Origin: Scopulibacillus daqui
Lineage (GTDB): Bacteria; Bacillota; Bacilli; Bacillales; Sporolactobacillaceae
NCBI RefSeq assembly: GCF_016908855.1
Contig: NZ_JAFBER010000012.1
Span: 1-64,000, forward strand
DNA length: 64,000 nucleotides
Direction of reading: 5' to 3'
Positions 42,006 through 51,416 of this stretch are shown here, one piece after another (the first letter of the stretch is position 1; every line of letters begins with the position of its first letter). Under the pieces are notes generated by a model. It was given only the letters and a program-made list of their open reading frames with translations, searched no databases and had not been told where the DNA came from. Both the position numbers and the translations under genes were made by a program.

Positions 42006-42354
42006 ATAGTACAGCATGCACCATCTGATCAAATAGGTTTGCAGTTATTGACATCCCTTTTCGAAAAGCATCTGACAGGCCATTAGACATCGTATCGCTT
42101 ATACTCGAGTACGGATTAAATGCCTTGCGATGCTTTAGTTGAGCAGCACGTTCTTCAATGGTTGGTAATTTTTGCGCAGTTTTATTCACCGTTTTTGGCC
42201 ATGCAATATTTAAACTTAAAGGCTGAACATTATCTTTTGGCACGTTTAATCCTTTAATATCAGATGCCCCATGGTTAGCCGCAACCATGCCATATATAAC
42301 AGAAAAGAATAACAAGAACATTAATATCGCTGTTTTTATAAAAAATTTTTTCAT
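42004..42354 (-). CDS. yqxA: YqxA-like membrane-anchored protein (DUF3679)
   Basis: The 116-residue protein has one N-terminal membrane segment (about 7-26) followed by an extracytoplasmic part with low similarity features: TIEERAAQLKHRKAFNPYSS and a helical C-terminus. Short length and its place upstream of lepA match B. subtilis YqxA. Function unknown. In B. subtilis spoIIP lies between gpr and yqxA; here only 108 bases separate them. Confidence 0.7.
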   Translation of the reverse strand: MKKFFIKTAILMFLLFFSVIYGMVAANHGASDIKGLNVPKDNVQPLSLNIAWPKTVNKTAQKLPTIEERAAQLKHRKAFNPYSSISDTMSNGLSDAFRKGMSITANLFDQMVHAVL

Positions 42355-42462
42355 TATTACTCACACCTTATTGAAGGCTTTTAAAAAAATAGCTTGTCCA
42401 AATCCATTCTTTACATTTATTATTTATGCCGCTTAATACATAAATAGAACAGCTTTATTTCC

Positions 42463-43572
42463 TTAATGAGTATAGTGTCCTAAATTATCCTGATCAATTT
42501 GGCTATGAAGCGCTGTGTTCAGCCCTCCTGCCAAGACATTTGCCATATCCTCTATAAAAGTATCCACTTCTTTAGGAGTGACCATTAAATTATGGCCGGC
42601 CGGTCCCAGAACTTCTCTAATCAGCTGCTTTTTTTCGTCTTCAGATAATGTGCCTATTAAACCTAAAAACGACGACCTTTTTTCCGGATCGGGCAAATCT
42701 TCTTCAGTATATCGTTTCTTTTCGCCAAATGATAACCATGCAGGCGTTAAAGCTTTTGAAGGTTTATTTCTTTCACGCATTTCTCTCCCGAAATGTTTTA
42801 ATACCATATCTAAAGTATCGCTTGTGATGGTTACAGCGTCTACAACTGTGGGAACCCCTATAGCGATGACAGGAATACCCAAAGTGCTCTCGCTTATTTC
42901 TTTTCGATTATTGCCGACTCCAGAGCCGGGATGTATGCCTGTATCTGCGACTTGAATGGTGGTATTAACCCTCTCAAGAGCCCTTGCAGCCAGGGCATCA
43001 ATCACAATAACAAAATCAGGTTTTGTTTTTTCTATGATACCGAAAATAATGTCGCTTGTTTCGATGCCGGTCAATCCCATAACACCGGGGGAAACGGCAC
43101 TGACCGAACGAAAACCTTCCTGCACTTGCTCAGGCTGCAAGGCAAATAAATGTTTTGTGATTAAAAGATTTTGGATTGTATTCGGGCCTAGAGCATCAGG
43201 GGTGACATTCCAATTCCCCAAGCCAACAACTAAACAGCTGGCATCCTTTGATATATTGAGCTCTTTTAAAAAGTTTGCAAAGGTTTTGGCAAACACCCGT
43301 TCAACGGTCTCTTGAAGAGCAGTATCTTGTCTGCGAATCCCTTGAACCTCATAAGTTAAATATTTGCCGGCTTTTTTTCCTAACCGTTCAGCAGCTTCTT
43401 CATTAATAATCATTTTTGTCAACTTAACGCCGTCAATATTTTGCTCTTCCAATTCAACGCCTGCGATAGGTTTTCTCTTTTGCTGCTCTTGCTCATCTAT
43501 AACCATTTCATGAGCTTCAATGGCCAGGTCTGTTCTCACTTTAAATGCATTTATATCTAGGTTTTCAGTCAT
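42463..43572 (-). CDS. gpr: Germination protease GPR
   Basis: The 369-residue protease degrades small acid-soluble spore proteins at the start of outgrowth. It is made as a zymogen in the forespore; residues before about 16 form the pro-part ([20 protein letters not shown]). Blocks [68 protein letters not shown] and [11 protein letters not shown] match the family. The start at 43572 is preferred (AAAGGAG upstream); an ATG 13 codons earlier lacks a ribosome site. It is read away from rpsT. Confidence 0.96.
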   Translation of the reverse strand: MTENLDINAFKVRTDLAIEAHEMVIDEQEQQKRKPIAGVELEEQNIDGVKLTKMIINEEAAERLGKKAGKYLTYEVQGIRRQDTALQETVERVFAKTFANFLKELNISKDASCLVVGLGNWNVTPDALGPNTIQNLLITKHLFALQPEQVQEGFRSVSAVSPGVMGLTGIETSDIIFGIIEKTKPDFVIVIDALAARALERVNTTIQVADTGIHPGSGVGNNRKEISESTLGIPVIAIGVPTVVDAVTITSDTLDMVLKHFGREMRERNKPSKALTPAWLSFGEKKRYTEEDLPDPEKRSSFLGLIGTLSEDEKKQLIREVLGPAGHNLMVTPKEVDTFIEDMANVLAGGLNTALHSQIDQDNLGHYTH

Positions 43573-43686
43573 TCGAAAAGAGCTCCTTTCCAACCGATCA
43601 TTATTATTCATGATAGCCTGTTTTACGGTTTTTCATTCACGCTTCTCGCCGCAAATCTTCAAATGAAGATTATTCAGGAAGAAGCC

Positions 43687-43715
43687 TTGCAAACGCATCT
43701 ATGCTTTGATACAAT
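43687..43715 (+). promoter_or_regulatory. Sigma-A promoter for rpsT
   Basis: TTGCAA (43687-43692), a 17-base spacer, then TACAAT (43710-43715), 37 bases before the rpsT start. A good match and well placed. Confidence 0.75.
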
Positions 43716-43752
43716 ACAATTTGTCAATGAAGAGCCTCAAGGAGGTGAAAGT

Positions 43753-44019
43753 ATGCCTAATATTAAATCTGCGATTAAACGCGTTAAGAAAAATGAATCT
43801 AACCGTCAACATAATGTAATGTTAAAATCAGCATTGCGTACATCTATTAAAAACTTTAATCAAAAAGTTGAAAATAACGACGTTGAAGGTGCAAAAGAAG
43901 CATTTATCGTAGCTACTAAAAAAATTGACAAAGCGGCAACTAAAGGATTAATCCACAAAAATAAAGCTGCTCGTGAAAAATCACGCCTTTCTCAAAAATT
44001 GAATGGTTTGTCAGTATAA
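43753..44019 (+). CDS. rpsT: 30S ribosomal protein S20
   Basis: The 88-residue, Lys-rich protein starts [15 protein letters not shown] and is all helical, as bS20. The start at 43753 follows GGAGGTGAAAG; an upstream frame adding 30 residues passes through the promoter and is rejected. Single gene with its own promoter and terminator. Confidence 0.98.
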   Translation: MPNIKSAIKRVKKNESNRQHNVMLKSALRTSIKNFNQKVENNDVEGAKEAFIVATKKIDKAATKGLIHKNKAAREKSRLSQKLNGLSV

Positions 44020-44022
44020 TAT

Positions 44023-44060
44023 AAAAAAAGAGGTCCACATAGTTGGAAACCTCTTTTTTT
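44023..44060. terminator. Bidirectional terminator between rpsT and holA
   Basis: AAAAAAAGAGGT pairs with ACCTCTTTTTTT across a 14-base loop. The T run serves rpsT on the plus strand and the A run serves holA on the minus strand. Confidence 0.82.
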
Positions 44061-45081
44061 ATTTATGGCAGGCGATTTTATGGATTAATAATTCAAGAAC
44101 GAGCGTTTTCTCCATAGAACCTTTTTTCATTTGATAATCAGCCTCGGTGCATTGGCTGAGTGCTCTCTCTAAGTCTTGGCGTTTAAAGGTCTTTGCTTGT
44201 CCCGCTGCAATCTTAACCGCATATGGATGCAATTTAAGCTTGGCGGCCATTTGCTTTTGCGTATACCCCTCATTTTGATATAAGCTTACCTGATAAACGA
44301 TTCTTATCTGCCTTGCAATTAAAGCCAAGATCTTAACCGGCTCTTCCTTTTGTTTAAGAAGATCATTTAATAACTGATAAGCATTGGCTGTTTGTTGTTT
44401 CATGACCATATCAACCAATGAAAAAACATTGTTTTCAAGCGACCGTGCCCCCAGCTCATTGACAATATGCTTATCTATTGGACGGTCTTTCCCGCAATAA
44501 AGCGCAAACTTTTTCACCTCATTAGCAAGATATGATAATTGCGGACCAACTAACGCTAACAGCTGTTCATGGCCTTCTTTTGTATAATTCGCATCGTATT
44601 CCAAAGCGATATTTTCCAATAATTTAAACAATAAGTCATCGCTCAGCTGTGATAATTCATATGTTGTTCCAATCTTTGTTAATTGTTTGACGACTTTTTT
44701 TCGCTGATCAAGCTTTTCGTAAAAAGCTATAAAAATCAAAACAGCATCTGGTGAAGGCGCCTCAAGATACCTTCCTAACTGTTTCAAATCATGCTCAACC
44801 TTGGATTTTGTACGCTCAGATGTCAAAAAATATGGATTTTCAATGACAACAACACGCTTTTCCCCGATAAACGGCAAAGTTTCTGCATCTTCAATCGCCG
44901 CTTCAATTGGTGTTTCTTCCATATTATAAGAAGATAAATTAAATTCCTTTTCTTCCTGAGTCAAAGCTTGATTAATGATTTTATCTTTAATTAATTGTAT
45001 AAGATAGCTTTGTTTTCCAAATAATACATATACAGGAGAAAGCGGTTTGCTTATTGTTAAATCTTTCTGGGTTAACGCCAT
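44059..45081 (-). CDS. holA: DNA polymerase III delta subunit HolA
   Basis: The 340-residue clamp-loader subunit opens the beta clamp. It has the AAA+-like layout with PVYVLFGKQSYLIQLIKDKI near the N-terminus, LPFIGEKRVVVIENPYF, LLKQKEEPVKILALIARQIRIVYQV and LELLIHKIACHK at the end. The start at 45081 (MALTQKD) is 7 bases from GAGGG; two upstream ATGs are rejected because they overlap or precede it. Confidence 0.95.
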   Translation of the reverse strand: MALTQKDLTISKPLSPVYVLFGKQSYLIQLIKDKIINQALTQEEKEFNLSSYNMEETPIEAAIEDAETLPFIGEKRVVVIENPYFLTSERTKSKVEHDLKQLGRYLEAPSPDAVLIFIAFYEKLDQRKKVVKQLTKIGTTYELSQLSDDLLFKLLENIALEYDANYTKEGHEQLLALVGPQLSYLANEVKKFALYCGKDRPIDKHIVNELGARSLENNVFSLVDMVMKQQTANAYQLLNDLLKQKEEPVKILALIARQIRIVYQVSLYQNEGYTQKQMAAKLKLHPYAVKIAAGQAKTFKRQDLERALSQCTEADYQMKKGSMEKTLVLELLIHKIACHK

Positions 45082-45499
45082 TACCATCCCTCTTTTCAAT
45101 ATAACTTTAACCCAGAATGACTGAAGCAGCAAGGCTGTTAACTTAAGTAAACACTACGATCGAATGGAAGCAGCGATAAATTTGAACCGGCAACAAAGGG
45201 AAATCCCTTCAGAACCGTGCCTGCCGCAGCGAAAGGTTCTTCTTAAAGATAAACGCCTGCATATTTATAATAGAAGAAGGATCAGCCCCCCAAAGCTCAT
45301 CCTTCTATTTTATATAAACGCCGCACAGCAAAGCCTAGGACATTTGCTGTGCGACGATATTCTGATTATATTTTTATGATATCCTATGCCTCGCCAAAGT
45401 ATGGGTGACAACACTTAGCAAATGATAAAAAATTCTGGAAGATAAGTTTTCAATTTATTTAGACTTATGCTATGATTTGAAATAATAGGAGGGATGCAT
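45082..45499. other. 418-base intergenic stretch with stable inverted repeats
   Basis: No convincing gene is seen. Two hairpins stand out: AGAAGGATCAGC paired with GCTCATCCTTCT (45274-45305, one mismatch) and CGCACAGCAAA paired with TTTGCTGTGCG (11-bp perfect, about 45322-45352). Upstream, AAGGGAAATCCCTT (45196-45209) and GAACC with GGTTC (about 45184 and 45235) could form a further multi-branched fold. The motif GGCGTTTAT occurs twice on the minus strand. The fold resembles no riboswitch I know. The ATG start of an ORF across 45164-45379 has no ribosome site. Confidence 0.5.
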
Positions 45500-45634
45500 A
45501 TGAACGAGTTTGAAAAAGATGTTCAAAGCAAAAGAAATGATTTTATCGACTCTTTAAACGGCTTTAACTTTTCATTTCTCTTTTTTGCTATCATTTTCAT
45601 TATCGGCATTGTCATCCAACAGCTTATGACGTAA
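45500..45634 (+). CDS. yqzM: YqzM family small membrane protein
   Basis: This 44-residue protein starts MNEFEKDVQSKRNDFIDS and has one membrane segment (about 22-42). It closely follows the YqzM pattern and lies between holA and comEC as in B. subtilis. GGAGGG lies 7 bases upstream of the ATG. Function unknown. Confidence 0.88.
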   Translation: MNEFEKDVQSKRNDFIDSLNGFNFSFLFFAIIFIIGIVIQQLMT

Positions 45635-45637
45635 AAG

Positions 45638-45660
45638 AAGCTTGGCCCCTCGCCAAGCTT
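45638..45660. terminator. Terminator between yqzM and comEC
   Basis: AAGCTTGGC and GCCAAGCTT pair perfectly around a 5-base loop, with T-rich sequence on both sides. It serves both convergent genes. Confidence 0.8.
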
Positions 45661-45675
45661 TCTTTATTTCGGGTT

Positions 45676-48015
45676 TTATTCAGCCGTTATTAATTTAGCT
45701 ATATGATGGCCTTTAAACGTGACTTCCACAGCTCCTCGTTCATCGGTACGAAAGATTTTCACCCTTTGCTTTTTAAGCCTTTCTAAAACTTCAGAATGCG
45801 GGTGGCCGTATCTGTTATTTTTTCCAGCCGAGATAATAGCTGCTTTTGGCTTAATCTTTTTAATAAATCGCTCACTGGTTGATGTTTTGCTTCCATGATG
45901 TCCCGCCTTTAATATATCGATATTTAAGTGTGTATATCGGTTTAATAAATCTTGTTCTGCCTCCTTATCGCCGTCGCCGGTAAACAGCCACATTTCCCCG
46001 CCTAATCTGGCTGCTAAAACAACTGAATTGCCGTTGGATGAGCTCATCTTTGAAGCAGGTGAAAGCACGCGAAAAAAATAATGGCCAAATTTTAAGGTAT
46101 CATTTGCTTCTACTGTTTTAATAGCTGTTCCTTCTTTTAAGCATTTTATTATGAGCGCTTTTTTACTGCCCTCTATTGGAAAATAAGGACTTACAATTAA
46201 ATTCTTTATAGGCATTTTCCCGGCTATATCTTTCAATCCGCCTATATGATCATAATCTTCATGCGTTAAAATAACCGCATCTAATCGTTTAACTCCGTAT
46301 CCTTTAAGCTCATTTAACACAACATCCCTGCCTGGTTCGAAAGGATTTTTCCTTTTTTGCCACTTTTGCTTTTGAAAAGGCAAATATCCTCCCGCATCAA
46401 TCAAGATATTTCCTTTCCGATGCGGCAATTGAATCAATATGCTGTCTCCTTGCCCTACATTTAAGAAAGTCACTTTGCCGCAGGGATTTAAATACCCTAG
46501 ACAACTTTGGCAAAAATATAAAGCAATGATCAATATCACAGGGCCCATGATGGCTGATTTTCTCTTTGAAGCTTCCCACCAATAACAAACAGACGCAATG
46601 CATATGCACGTGAAAATTAAAAAGAGTATAGACGGCTGGCCAAAGCGCAAATTTAAGAAATGACAGCGATACAGCAGCAAAAGCCATTTATCGCTGTATA
46701 TTAATGCAGCTTGCAGAGGATTTATCACATAAGGCAGCAGAAAGGGAAATAACCAAAATACGAAAAAGGCTATAAAACAAAAAGGTAAAATACAGAAAGT
46801 AATGAATGGAATAAAAAATAAATTGACGAGGAAACTCATTAGAGAAAAATCATAAAAGTGATAGACGATAATTGGAAAAGAAGCAAGCTGGGCTATTGAA
46901 GTAACAGCGATGAGCTTGAGAAGGAAGGAATTATATTTCTTATCAATAAAAGGGGAAGAAAGCAAAATAAAAAAGGTCACTAAAAATGATAATTCAAATC
47001 CTAAGTTAAATAGTAAATGAGGCTGATAAACCAGCATTGACATACACGTTATGCTGATGCTGTCCAATGCGGAGATTTTGGATTTAAATAATTGGGCGCA
47101 AAAGACAGATAATGCCATGAGCCCTGCCCTTACTACTGAAGGACTTGCTCCTGTTAAACATATATAAAGGGGAATAAGGATAATCATTAAAAAAATAACA
47201 TGTTCCCTGATAAAGCCTAGGCGCCGTCCCAAATAATACAGCGATCCGATGACAACACTAATATGCAGCCCTGAAACCGCTAATAAATGGATAATACCTA
47301 ACATCTGATAAGCATTGAGAATCTCTTGATTGATATTGTCGCGATAACCGAAGACTAAAGCATTAATCATATCACTGGAAGGCTTCGGGAAGTGTTTTTC
47401 AACTTCATTTATCTTCTGTTCTCTCAGCCGATGCAATCGGTCTAAAAGAGTTAGTGTTTGATCTCCACATGTAAAATCGGTTTCAGTTTGCAGCAACCAA
47501 TGAATCCCCTGATGAAACAAATATTTTTGATAATTAAAGGCATGAAAATTATCTTTTGCGGGCGGTTGCTGCAATTGTCCATTTATTGTACAAGTCAATC
47601 CAGTTTTTAAGTGTGACATAAGAGACTGTTTTTCGTCAGAATGTTTTATCCGGTGATGAACAGCCAGTTTCTCACCTTCGTGAAGTTTCATTGTAAAAGT
47701 AAGCCGGTCACCATCGAATTTGGGCAGATCGATGATTTTCCCTTCAAATGTCCCTTGAAAAGGCTCCTTAAATATCGAATGATTCGGGGATATATAGAGG
47801 CTGTTAACAATTGAAAAGACGGCCGTCATCATCGCTAGAACGGCCATAAACAATTGTTTTCTTGATAGCAAAATGACCAGTCCTATTAATAATGCCAGCG
47901 CAAGCCATTGCCATTCGCCAAGAGAAAACCAAATAGCCAGCACCATTGATATTGCAAGGAAGTAAAATTTCCCCGAGATGCCATTCTTTTTAAAAAGCCC
48001 TTCTTCAGACGCCAT
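45676..48015 (-). CDS. comEC: DNA internalization protein ComEC/Rec2
   Basis: The 779-residue membrane channel takes single-stranded DNA into the cell during transformation. It has an N-terminal helix pair, an OB-like extracellular domain (about 90-190), the Competence region (INALVFGYRDNI, HLLAVSGLHISVV, LTGASPSVVRA; about 225-480) and a C-terminal metallo-beta-lactamase-like domain with FLNVGQGDSILIQL, LTHEDYDHIGGL and AGHHGSKTSTSE (about 555-750). The start at 48015 overlaps the comEB stop; the 19-codon longer frame would lie deep in comEB. Confidence 0.95.
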   Translation of the reverse strand: MASEEGLFKKNGISGKFYFLAISMVLAIWFSLGEWQWLALALLIGLVILLSRKQLFMAVLAMMTAVFSIVNSLYISPNHSIFKEPFQGTFEGKIIDLPKFDGDRLTFTMKLHEGEKLAVHHRIKHSDEKQSLMSHLKTGLTCTINGQLQQPPAKDNFHAFNYQKYLFHQGIHWLLQTETDFTCGDQTLTLLDRLHRLREQKINEVEKHFPKPSSDMINALVFGYRDNINQEILNAYQMLGIIHLLAVSGLHISVVIGSLYYLGRRLGFIREHVIFLMIILIPLYICLTGASPSVVRAGLMALSVFCAQLFKSKISALDSISITCMSMLVYQPHLLFNLGFELSFLVTFFILLSSPFIDKKYNSFLLKLIAVTSIAQLASFPIIVYHFYDFSLMSFLVNLFFIPFITFCILPFCFIAFFVFWLFPFLLPYVINPLQAALIYSDKWLLLLYRCHFLNLRFGQPSILFLIFTCICIASVCYWWEASKRKSAIMGPVILIIALYFCQSCLGYLNPCGKVTFLNVGQGDSILIQLPHRKGNILIDAGGYLPFQKQKWQKRKNPFEPGRDVVLNELKGYGVKRLDAVILTHEDYDHIGGLKDIAGKMPIKNLIVSPYFPIEGSKKALIIKCLKEGTAIKTVEANDTLKFGHYFFRVLSPASKMSSSNGNSVVLAARLGGEMWLFTGDGDKEAEQDLLNRYTHLNIDILKAGHHGSKTSTSERFIKKIKPKAAIISAGKNNRYGHPHSEVLERLKKQRVKIFRTDERGAVEVTFKGHHIAKLITAE

Positions 48016-48574
48016 TAGAAAAAATACTTTGAGCTTTTTCATAAAATGCTCTGATTTCTTTTTCATCAACACCGGCGTTTTCTAACTTTTTCAGAACATC
48101 GGCGAATAATTCAAGTTTTTCTTGTTGGTTATTCTGTTCAAAGAAGTTATCAAATGGCACCTTTATAGTTTTAACTTTGGCACTTTCAAAAAGTTCGATG
48201 GCATACGGGTGATTTTTGTAATCGGCTGCATAATAGACTGTTTTAATGCCGCTCTGGATTATTGCTTTACAGCATTGCAAACATGGAAAATGCGTAACAT
48301 ATATTTCTGCTCCTTGCGTGGGAACCCCAAACTTTGCACATTGCAAAATCGCATTCATTTCAGCATGAATTGTCCTTACGCAATGGCCGTCAATCATGTA
48401 GCACCCTTCATCAATACAGTGGATGCCTCCGGATATCGAGCCATTATAGCCTCCGGCAATAATGCGTTTGTCTCTGACAATCGTTGCACCGACCGCAAGT
48501 CTTGGACAAGTGCTTCTATTTGCCAACAGATGGCTTTGCGCCATAAAATATTGATCCCATGACAGTCTTTTCAT
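48005..48574 (-). CDS. comEB: ComEB, dCMP deaminase family
   Basis: The 189-residue protein has a zinc deaminase site HAEMNAI (about 71-77) and PCLQCCKAI (about 96-104), as in dCMP deaminase. It is part of the comE operon but is not needed for DNA uptake in B. subtilis. It overlaps comEC by 11 bases. A probable ATG lies near AGGAGA. Confidence 0.93.
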   Translation of the reverse strand: MKRLSWDQYFMAQSHLLANRSTCPRLAVGATIVRDKRIIAGGYNGSISGGIHCIDEGCYMIDGHCVRTIHAEMNAILQCAKFGVPTQGAEIYVTHFPCLQCCKAIIQSGIKTVYYAADYKNHPYAIELFESAKVKTIKVPFDNFFEQNNQQEKLELFADVLKKLENAGVDEKEIRAFYEKAQSIFSNGV

Positions 48575-48653
48575 TTATATCATTCTCCTTTTAAAAAGGT
48601 CATGTCTAACAGTAAAAAAACCTTGTCAGCCCATTCACATTTTAACATAAACT

Positions 48654-49295
48654 TTAATCTACAGTTGCTTGCGGCTTGATCTGCTCCAATGATTTTTCAC
48701 CGATGCCCGGAACATTTGTAAGATCATCAACCGTTTTAAAGGGGCCGCTTTTTTCACGGTATGTCATAATAGCGGCTGACTTGGCCGGACCTATTCCCGG
48801 CAATTTCTGCAGCTCTTCATCGGTTGCGGTATTAATATTGACCTTATCATCCTTGCTGCTATTAACCGATAATCCTTGAGAACCGGCCGCACCGTTTGCT
48901 TGTTCGATGTTCTCACCTTTGTGCGGGATATAGACGACCATTTCATCTGTTAATTTTTGGGCCATATTAATTTGTTTTTGATCAGCATCGCTATTTAAAC
49001 CACCCGCTTTTGATATCACTTCCATTATTCTCGCATCATTTTCCATATGATAGACGCCGGGTTTCTTTACCGCTCCTTTAACATCGACGACGACCTCCCG
49101 TTGTTCCGCCTTGTTTTCATCCTTTTTCAGATGATCGCCAGCTTCAATCTTGTTGTCTTTTTGAACAAAAACTTCATTTTTCTCCTTATTGGGCAAAACC
49201 GGCTCTGGCGTTTTAGATTTAAAAAAAGACACATACACCAAAATGACTAATAAAACAGCAGCTGCAACGTAAGGAATCTTATCTTTCCGAAACAA
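48654..49295 (-). CDS. comEA: DNA-binding competence protein ComEA
   Basis: The 213-residue receptor binds incoming double-stranded DNA outside the membrane. One N-terminal anchor (about 8-25) is followed by a charged linker, a SLBB domain (VVDVKGAVKKPGVYHMEN, about 78-140) and a helix-hairpin-helix pair (KVNINTATDEELQKLPGIG and DLTNVPGIGEKSLEQIK, about 155-210). The TTG start at 49295 follows GAGGTGAG; the longer frame to 49337 lacks support. Confidence 0.94.
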   Translation of the reverse strand: MFRKDKIPYVAAAVLLVILVYVSFFKSKTPEPVLPNKEKNEVFVQKDNKIEAGDHLKKDENKAEQREVVVDVKGAVKKPGVYHMENDARIMEVISKAGGLNSDADQKQINMAQKLTDEMVVYIPHKGENIEQANGAAGSQGLSVNSSKDDKVNINTATDEELQKLPGIGPAKSAAIMTYREKSGPFKTVDDLTNVPGIGEKSLEQIKPQATVD

Positions 49296-49429
49296 AATAC
49301 TCACCTCTTGGAATTTTATAATCAAATAAAGGGACACCTCTTATGCAGGGAAGCGGCTCGCGGCTATGAATAACTGCCTTAAGCTTCGCATACAGTGTAG
49401 AGGAAAAGCCGCGCGGGAGGGGGGAAAAT

Positions 49430-50266
49430 ATGAAACTAGGCATTATCGGCACCGGTAATATGGGCACTATTTTAATACAATCTCTCATTGAAGGAGCTGC
49501 TGTTTCACCCGAAGATTTATTGATAACAAATCGAACAATTGAAAAAGCTTTTAAGCTCAAAGCGGAATATCCGGAGGTTCATATTGTTCGAACAGCCGTT
49601 GAAGTCACCAAAAATACCGATATTATTTTTGTCTGCATTAAGCCTTTAGATATATATCCATTACTTGAAGATCTGAAAGATGAATTGTCACCGGATCAAT
49701 GTCTTGTATCAATTACGAGTCCCGTTACAGTCGAACAAATTGAGTCTGTCGTTCCTTGCCATGTGATAAGAGTGATTCCGAGCATTGTTAATCGATCATT
49801 ATCGGGATCAACATTAGTGACTTTTGGGAAAAGGTGCGGGGAACAAAAGAAAAAACAATTGCTTGATATTCTTAAAAAATTTTCAACACCGGTTTGTATT
49901 GAAGAAAATGTCACGAGGGTAGCTTCAGATATTTGCAGCTGCGGACCGGCGTTTTTCAGTTATTTGCTTGAACGTTTTATCCAAGGGGCTGTTCAAGAAA
50001 CGGAAATCTCGAGAGAACAAGCAACACAACTGACAAGTGATATGATTATTGGTCTAGGGAAGTTATTGGAGAAAAATATTTATACTTTATCGGGACTAAA
50101 AGAAAAAGTGACTGTCAAAGGCGGTGTAACAGGGGTTGGATTGAATGTGCTTGAAAGCGGGATCGGGGAGGTTTTCGAACACCTCTTTCAAAAAACGCAG
50201 GAGAAATTCAAAGAAGATCATCTCTATGTGGATAAACAGTTTGGCATCATTAAAGACGGGAAATGA
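49430..50266 (+). CDS. comER: Late competence protein ComER
   Basis: The 278-residue protein is related to pyrroline-5-carboxylate reductase: MKLGIIGTGNMGTILIQSL Rossmann start, VCIKPLDIYPLLEDL, VIRVIPSIVNRSLSGSTLVTFG and ITGVTG-like CS motifs (ICSCGPAFFSYLLERF). In B. subtilis it is divergent from comEA and has a proposed role in sporulation entry/biofilm control. Its ATG follows GGGAGGGGGG. The gap to comEA (134 bases) should contain both promoters. Confidence 0.93.
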   Translation: MKLGIIGTGNMGTILIQSLIEGAAVSPEDLLITNRTIEKAFKLKAEYPEVHIVRTAVEVTKNTDIIFVCIKPLDIYPLLEDLKDELSPDQCLVSITSPVTVEQIESVVPCHVIRVIPSIVNRSLSGSTLVTFGKRCGEQKKKQLLDILKKFSTPVCIEENVTRVASDICSCGPAFFSYLLERFIQGAVQETEISREQATQLTSDMIIGLGKLLEKNIYTLSGLKEKVTVKGGVTGVGLNVLESGIGEVFEHLFQKTQEKFKEDHLYVDKQFGIIKDGK

Positions 50267-50282
50267 TCCCGCCTTTAATGAT
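50246..50282 (+). terminator. Hairpin at the end of comER
   Basis: ATCATTAAAGACGGG pairs with CCCGCCTTTAATGAT around a 7-base loop with a single A-C mismatch. It includes the comER stop. No T run longer than three follows on the plus strand; the stem is long. Confidence 0.6.
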
Positions 50283-50308
50283 TTCTCTCTTTAAGATAAA
50301 AAACCCTT

Positions 50309-51049
50309 TTATTTTTTTACACTAAAAAAAATTCTTTCTGAGTCCGGCTGAGGTTTTCGATGAGTGAAGTCAGCGGTAATATCAAGAATATCAAAACCTG
50401 AATCCTTTAATGCTTGGCTATATTCATCAACGGAAAAGCTCCGCTCATAGTGTGTTTCGTCAAAACGTTCGTATAATCCTGAAGGTTTTCTCTGAAAAAA
50501 AGTTAGTTCATGGAAAACACTGTGAGGCTCTTCACCTGGATAACATCCCCAAATATAGGATATTTCTTCTTCAGCCAAAGAGAATTGCTGGTTTTGAAAA
50601 ATATTGTTTATCTTATGTAAAGAATGGACATCAAACAAAAATAAACCTTCATCATTTAAATGGTCAAAAACATTTTTGAACGTTGATTTTACTTCATCCA
50701 TGTTCTTAAGATAATTTAATGAATCACAGCAAACAATAACCATATCGAATTTATCAGATAAACAAAAATCCCGCATATCTTGTTGATAAAGCTGAATGCA
50801 GCAATCGTTTCGGATGATTTTCTCTTGCGCAATACTAAGCATATCCTCTGATAAATCAAGGCCGGTTACATCGTATCCTTCCTTTGTCAGCAGCAAACTA
50901 ATTTCTCCAGTGCCGCATCCAAGTTCAAGCACCTTACGCCCTGGGCAATGATATTTTTCAGCTGTTTGCTTAATCCAGTTAACCCATTTTCCGTAAGGTG
51001 CTTCACTCATAAGCTGATCATATATTAGCGCAAAATGTTCATAAGCCAT
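50309..51049 (-). CDS. yqeM: Class I SAM-dependent methyltransferase YqeM
   Basis: The 246-residue protein starts MAYEHFALIYDQLMSEAPYG, with a SAM-binding motif VLELGCGTGEISLLL (about 38-52) and DMVIVCCDSLNYL (about 101). It belongs to the YqeM family; substrate unknown. The start at 51049 follows GGGTGA, and the 40-residue longer frame is rejected. It is the last gene of the yqeG-to-yqeM operon. Confidence 0.9.
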   Translation of the reverse strand: MAYEHFALIYDQLMSEAPYGKWVNWIKQTAEKYHCPGRKVLELGCGTGEISLLLTKEGYDVTGLDLSEDMLSIAQEKIIRNDCCIQLYQQDMRDFCLSDKFDMVIVCCDSLNYLKNMDEVKSTFKNVFDHLNDEGLFLFDVHSLHKINNIFQNQQFSLAEEEISYIWGCYPGEEPHSVFHELTFFQRKPSGLYERFDETHYERSFSVDEYSQALKDSGFDILDITADFTHRKPQPDSERIFFSVKK

Positions 51050-51062
51050 CTTGATCACCCAG

Positions 51063-51416
51063 TTAAGACGGTTTACTTTCAAGTGTAAGTCTCGGTGCAT
51101 CTCCCCAAAGCTTTTCGAGTTTATAATATTCTCTTTCATCTTTATGGAAAATGTGGACAATAATATCACCTAAATCGACAAGCACCCATCTCGCTTCATC
51201 AAAGCCTTCCACTCTTTTAACGTCGATTTGCTGTTCTTCCGCTTTATCTTTAAGATCCCTAGCAATGGCTTGAACTTGTTTTTCTGAATTGCCGTGGCAA
51301 ATCACAAAGTAATCGGCCATAACCGATATGCCCTGCATATTTAAAATAACGATATCATGCCCTTTTTTATCATCTATAACGTCTGCAAGAAAATATGCCA
51401 ATTTTTCGTTGTTCAT
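51063..51416 (-). CDS. rsfS: Ribosomal silencing factor RsfS
   Basis: The 117-residue protein binds L14 and stops subunit joining during starvation. It has the family signature DIVILNMQGISVMADYFVICHGNSEKQVQAIARDL and RVEGFDEARWVLVDLGDIIVHIFHKDEREYYKLEKLWGDA (split). It overlaps yqeK by 4 bases. Confidence 0.96.
   Translation of the reverse strand: MNNEKLAYFLADVIDDKKGHDIVILNMQGISVMADYFVICHGNSEKQVQAIARDLKDKAEEQQIDVKRVEGFDEARWVLVDLGDIIVHIFHKDEREYYKLEKLWGDAPRLTLESKPS

Noticed and set aside
42515-42955. 146-codon plus-strand frame opposite gpr
   Set aside because: Shadow frame of gpr.
45164-45379. 71-codon plus-strand frame between holA and yqzM
   Set aside because: No ribosome site, and it crosses the inverted repeats of the intergenic region.
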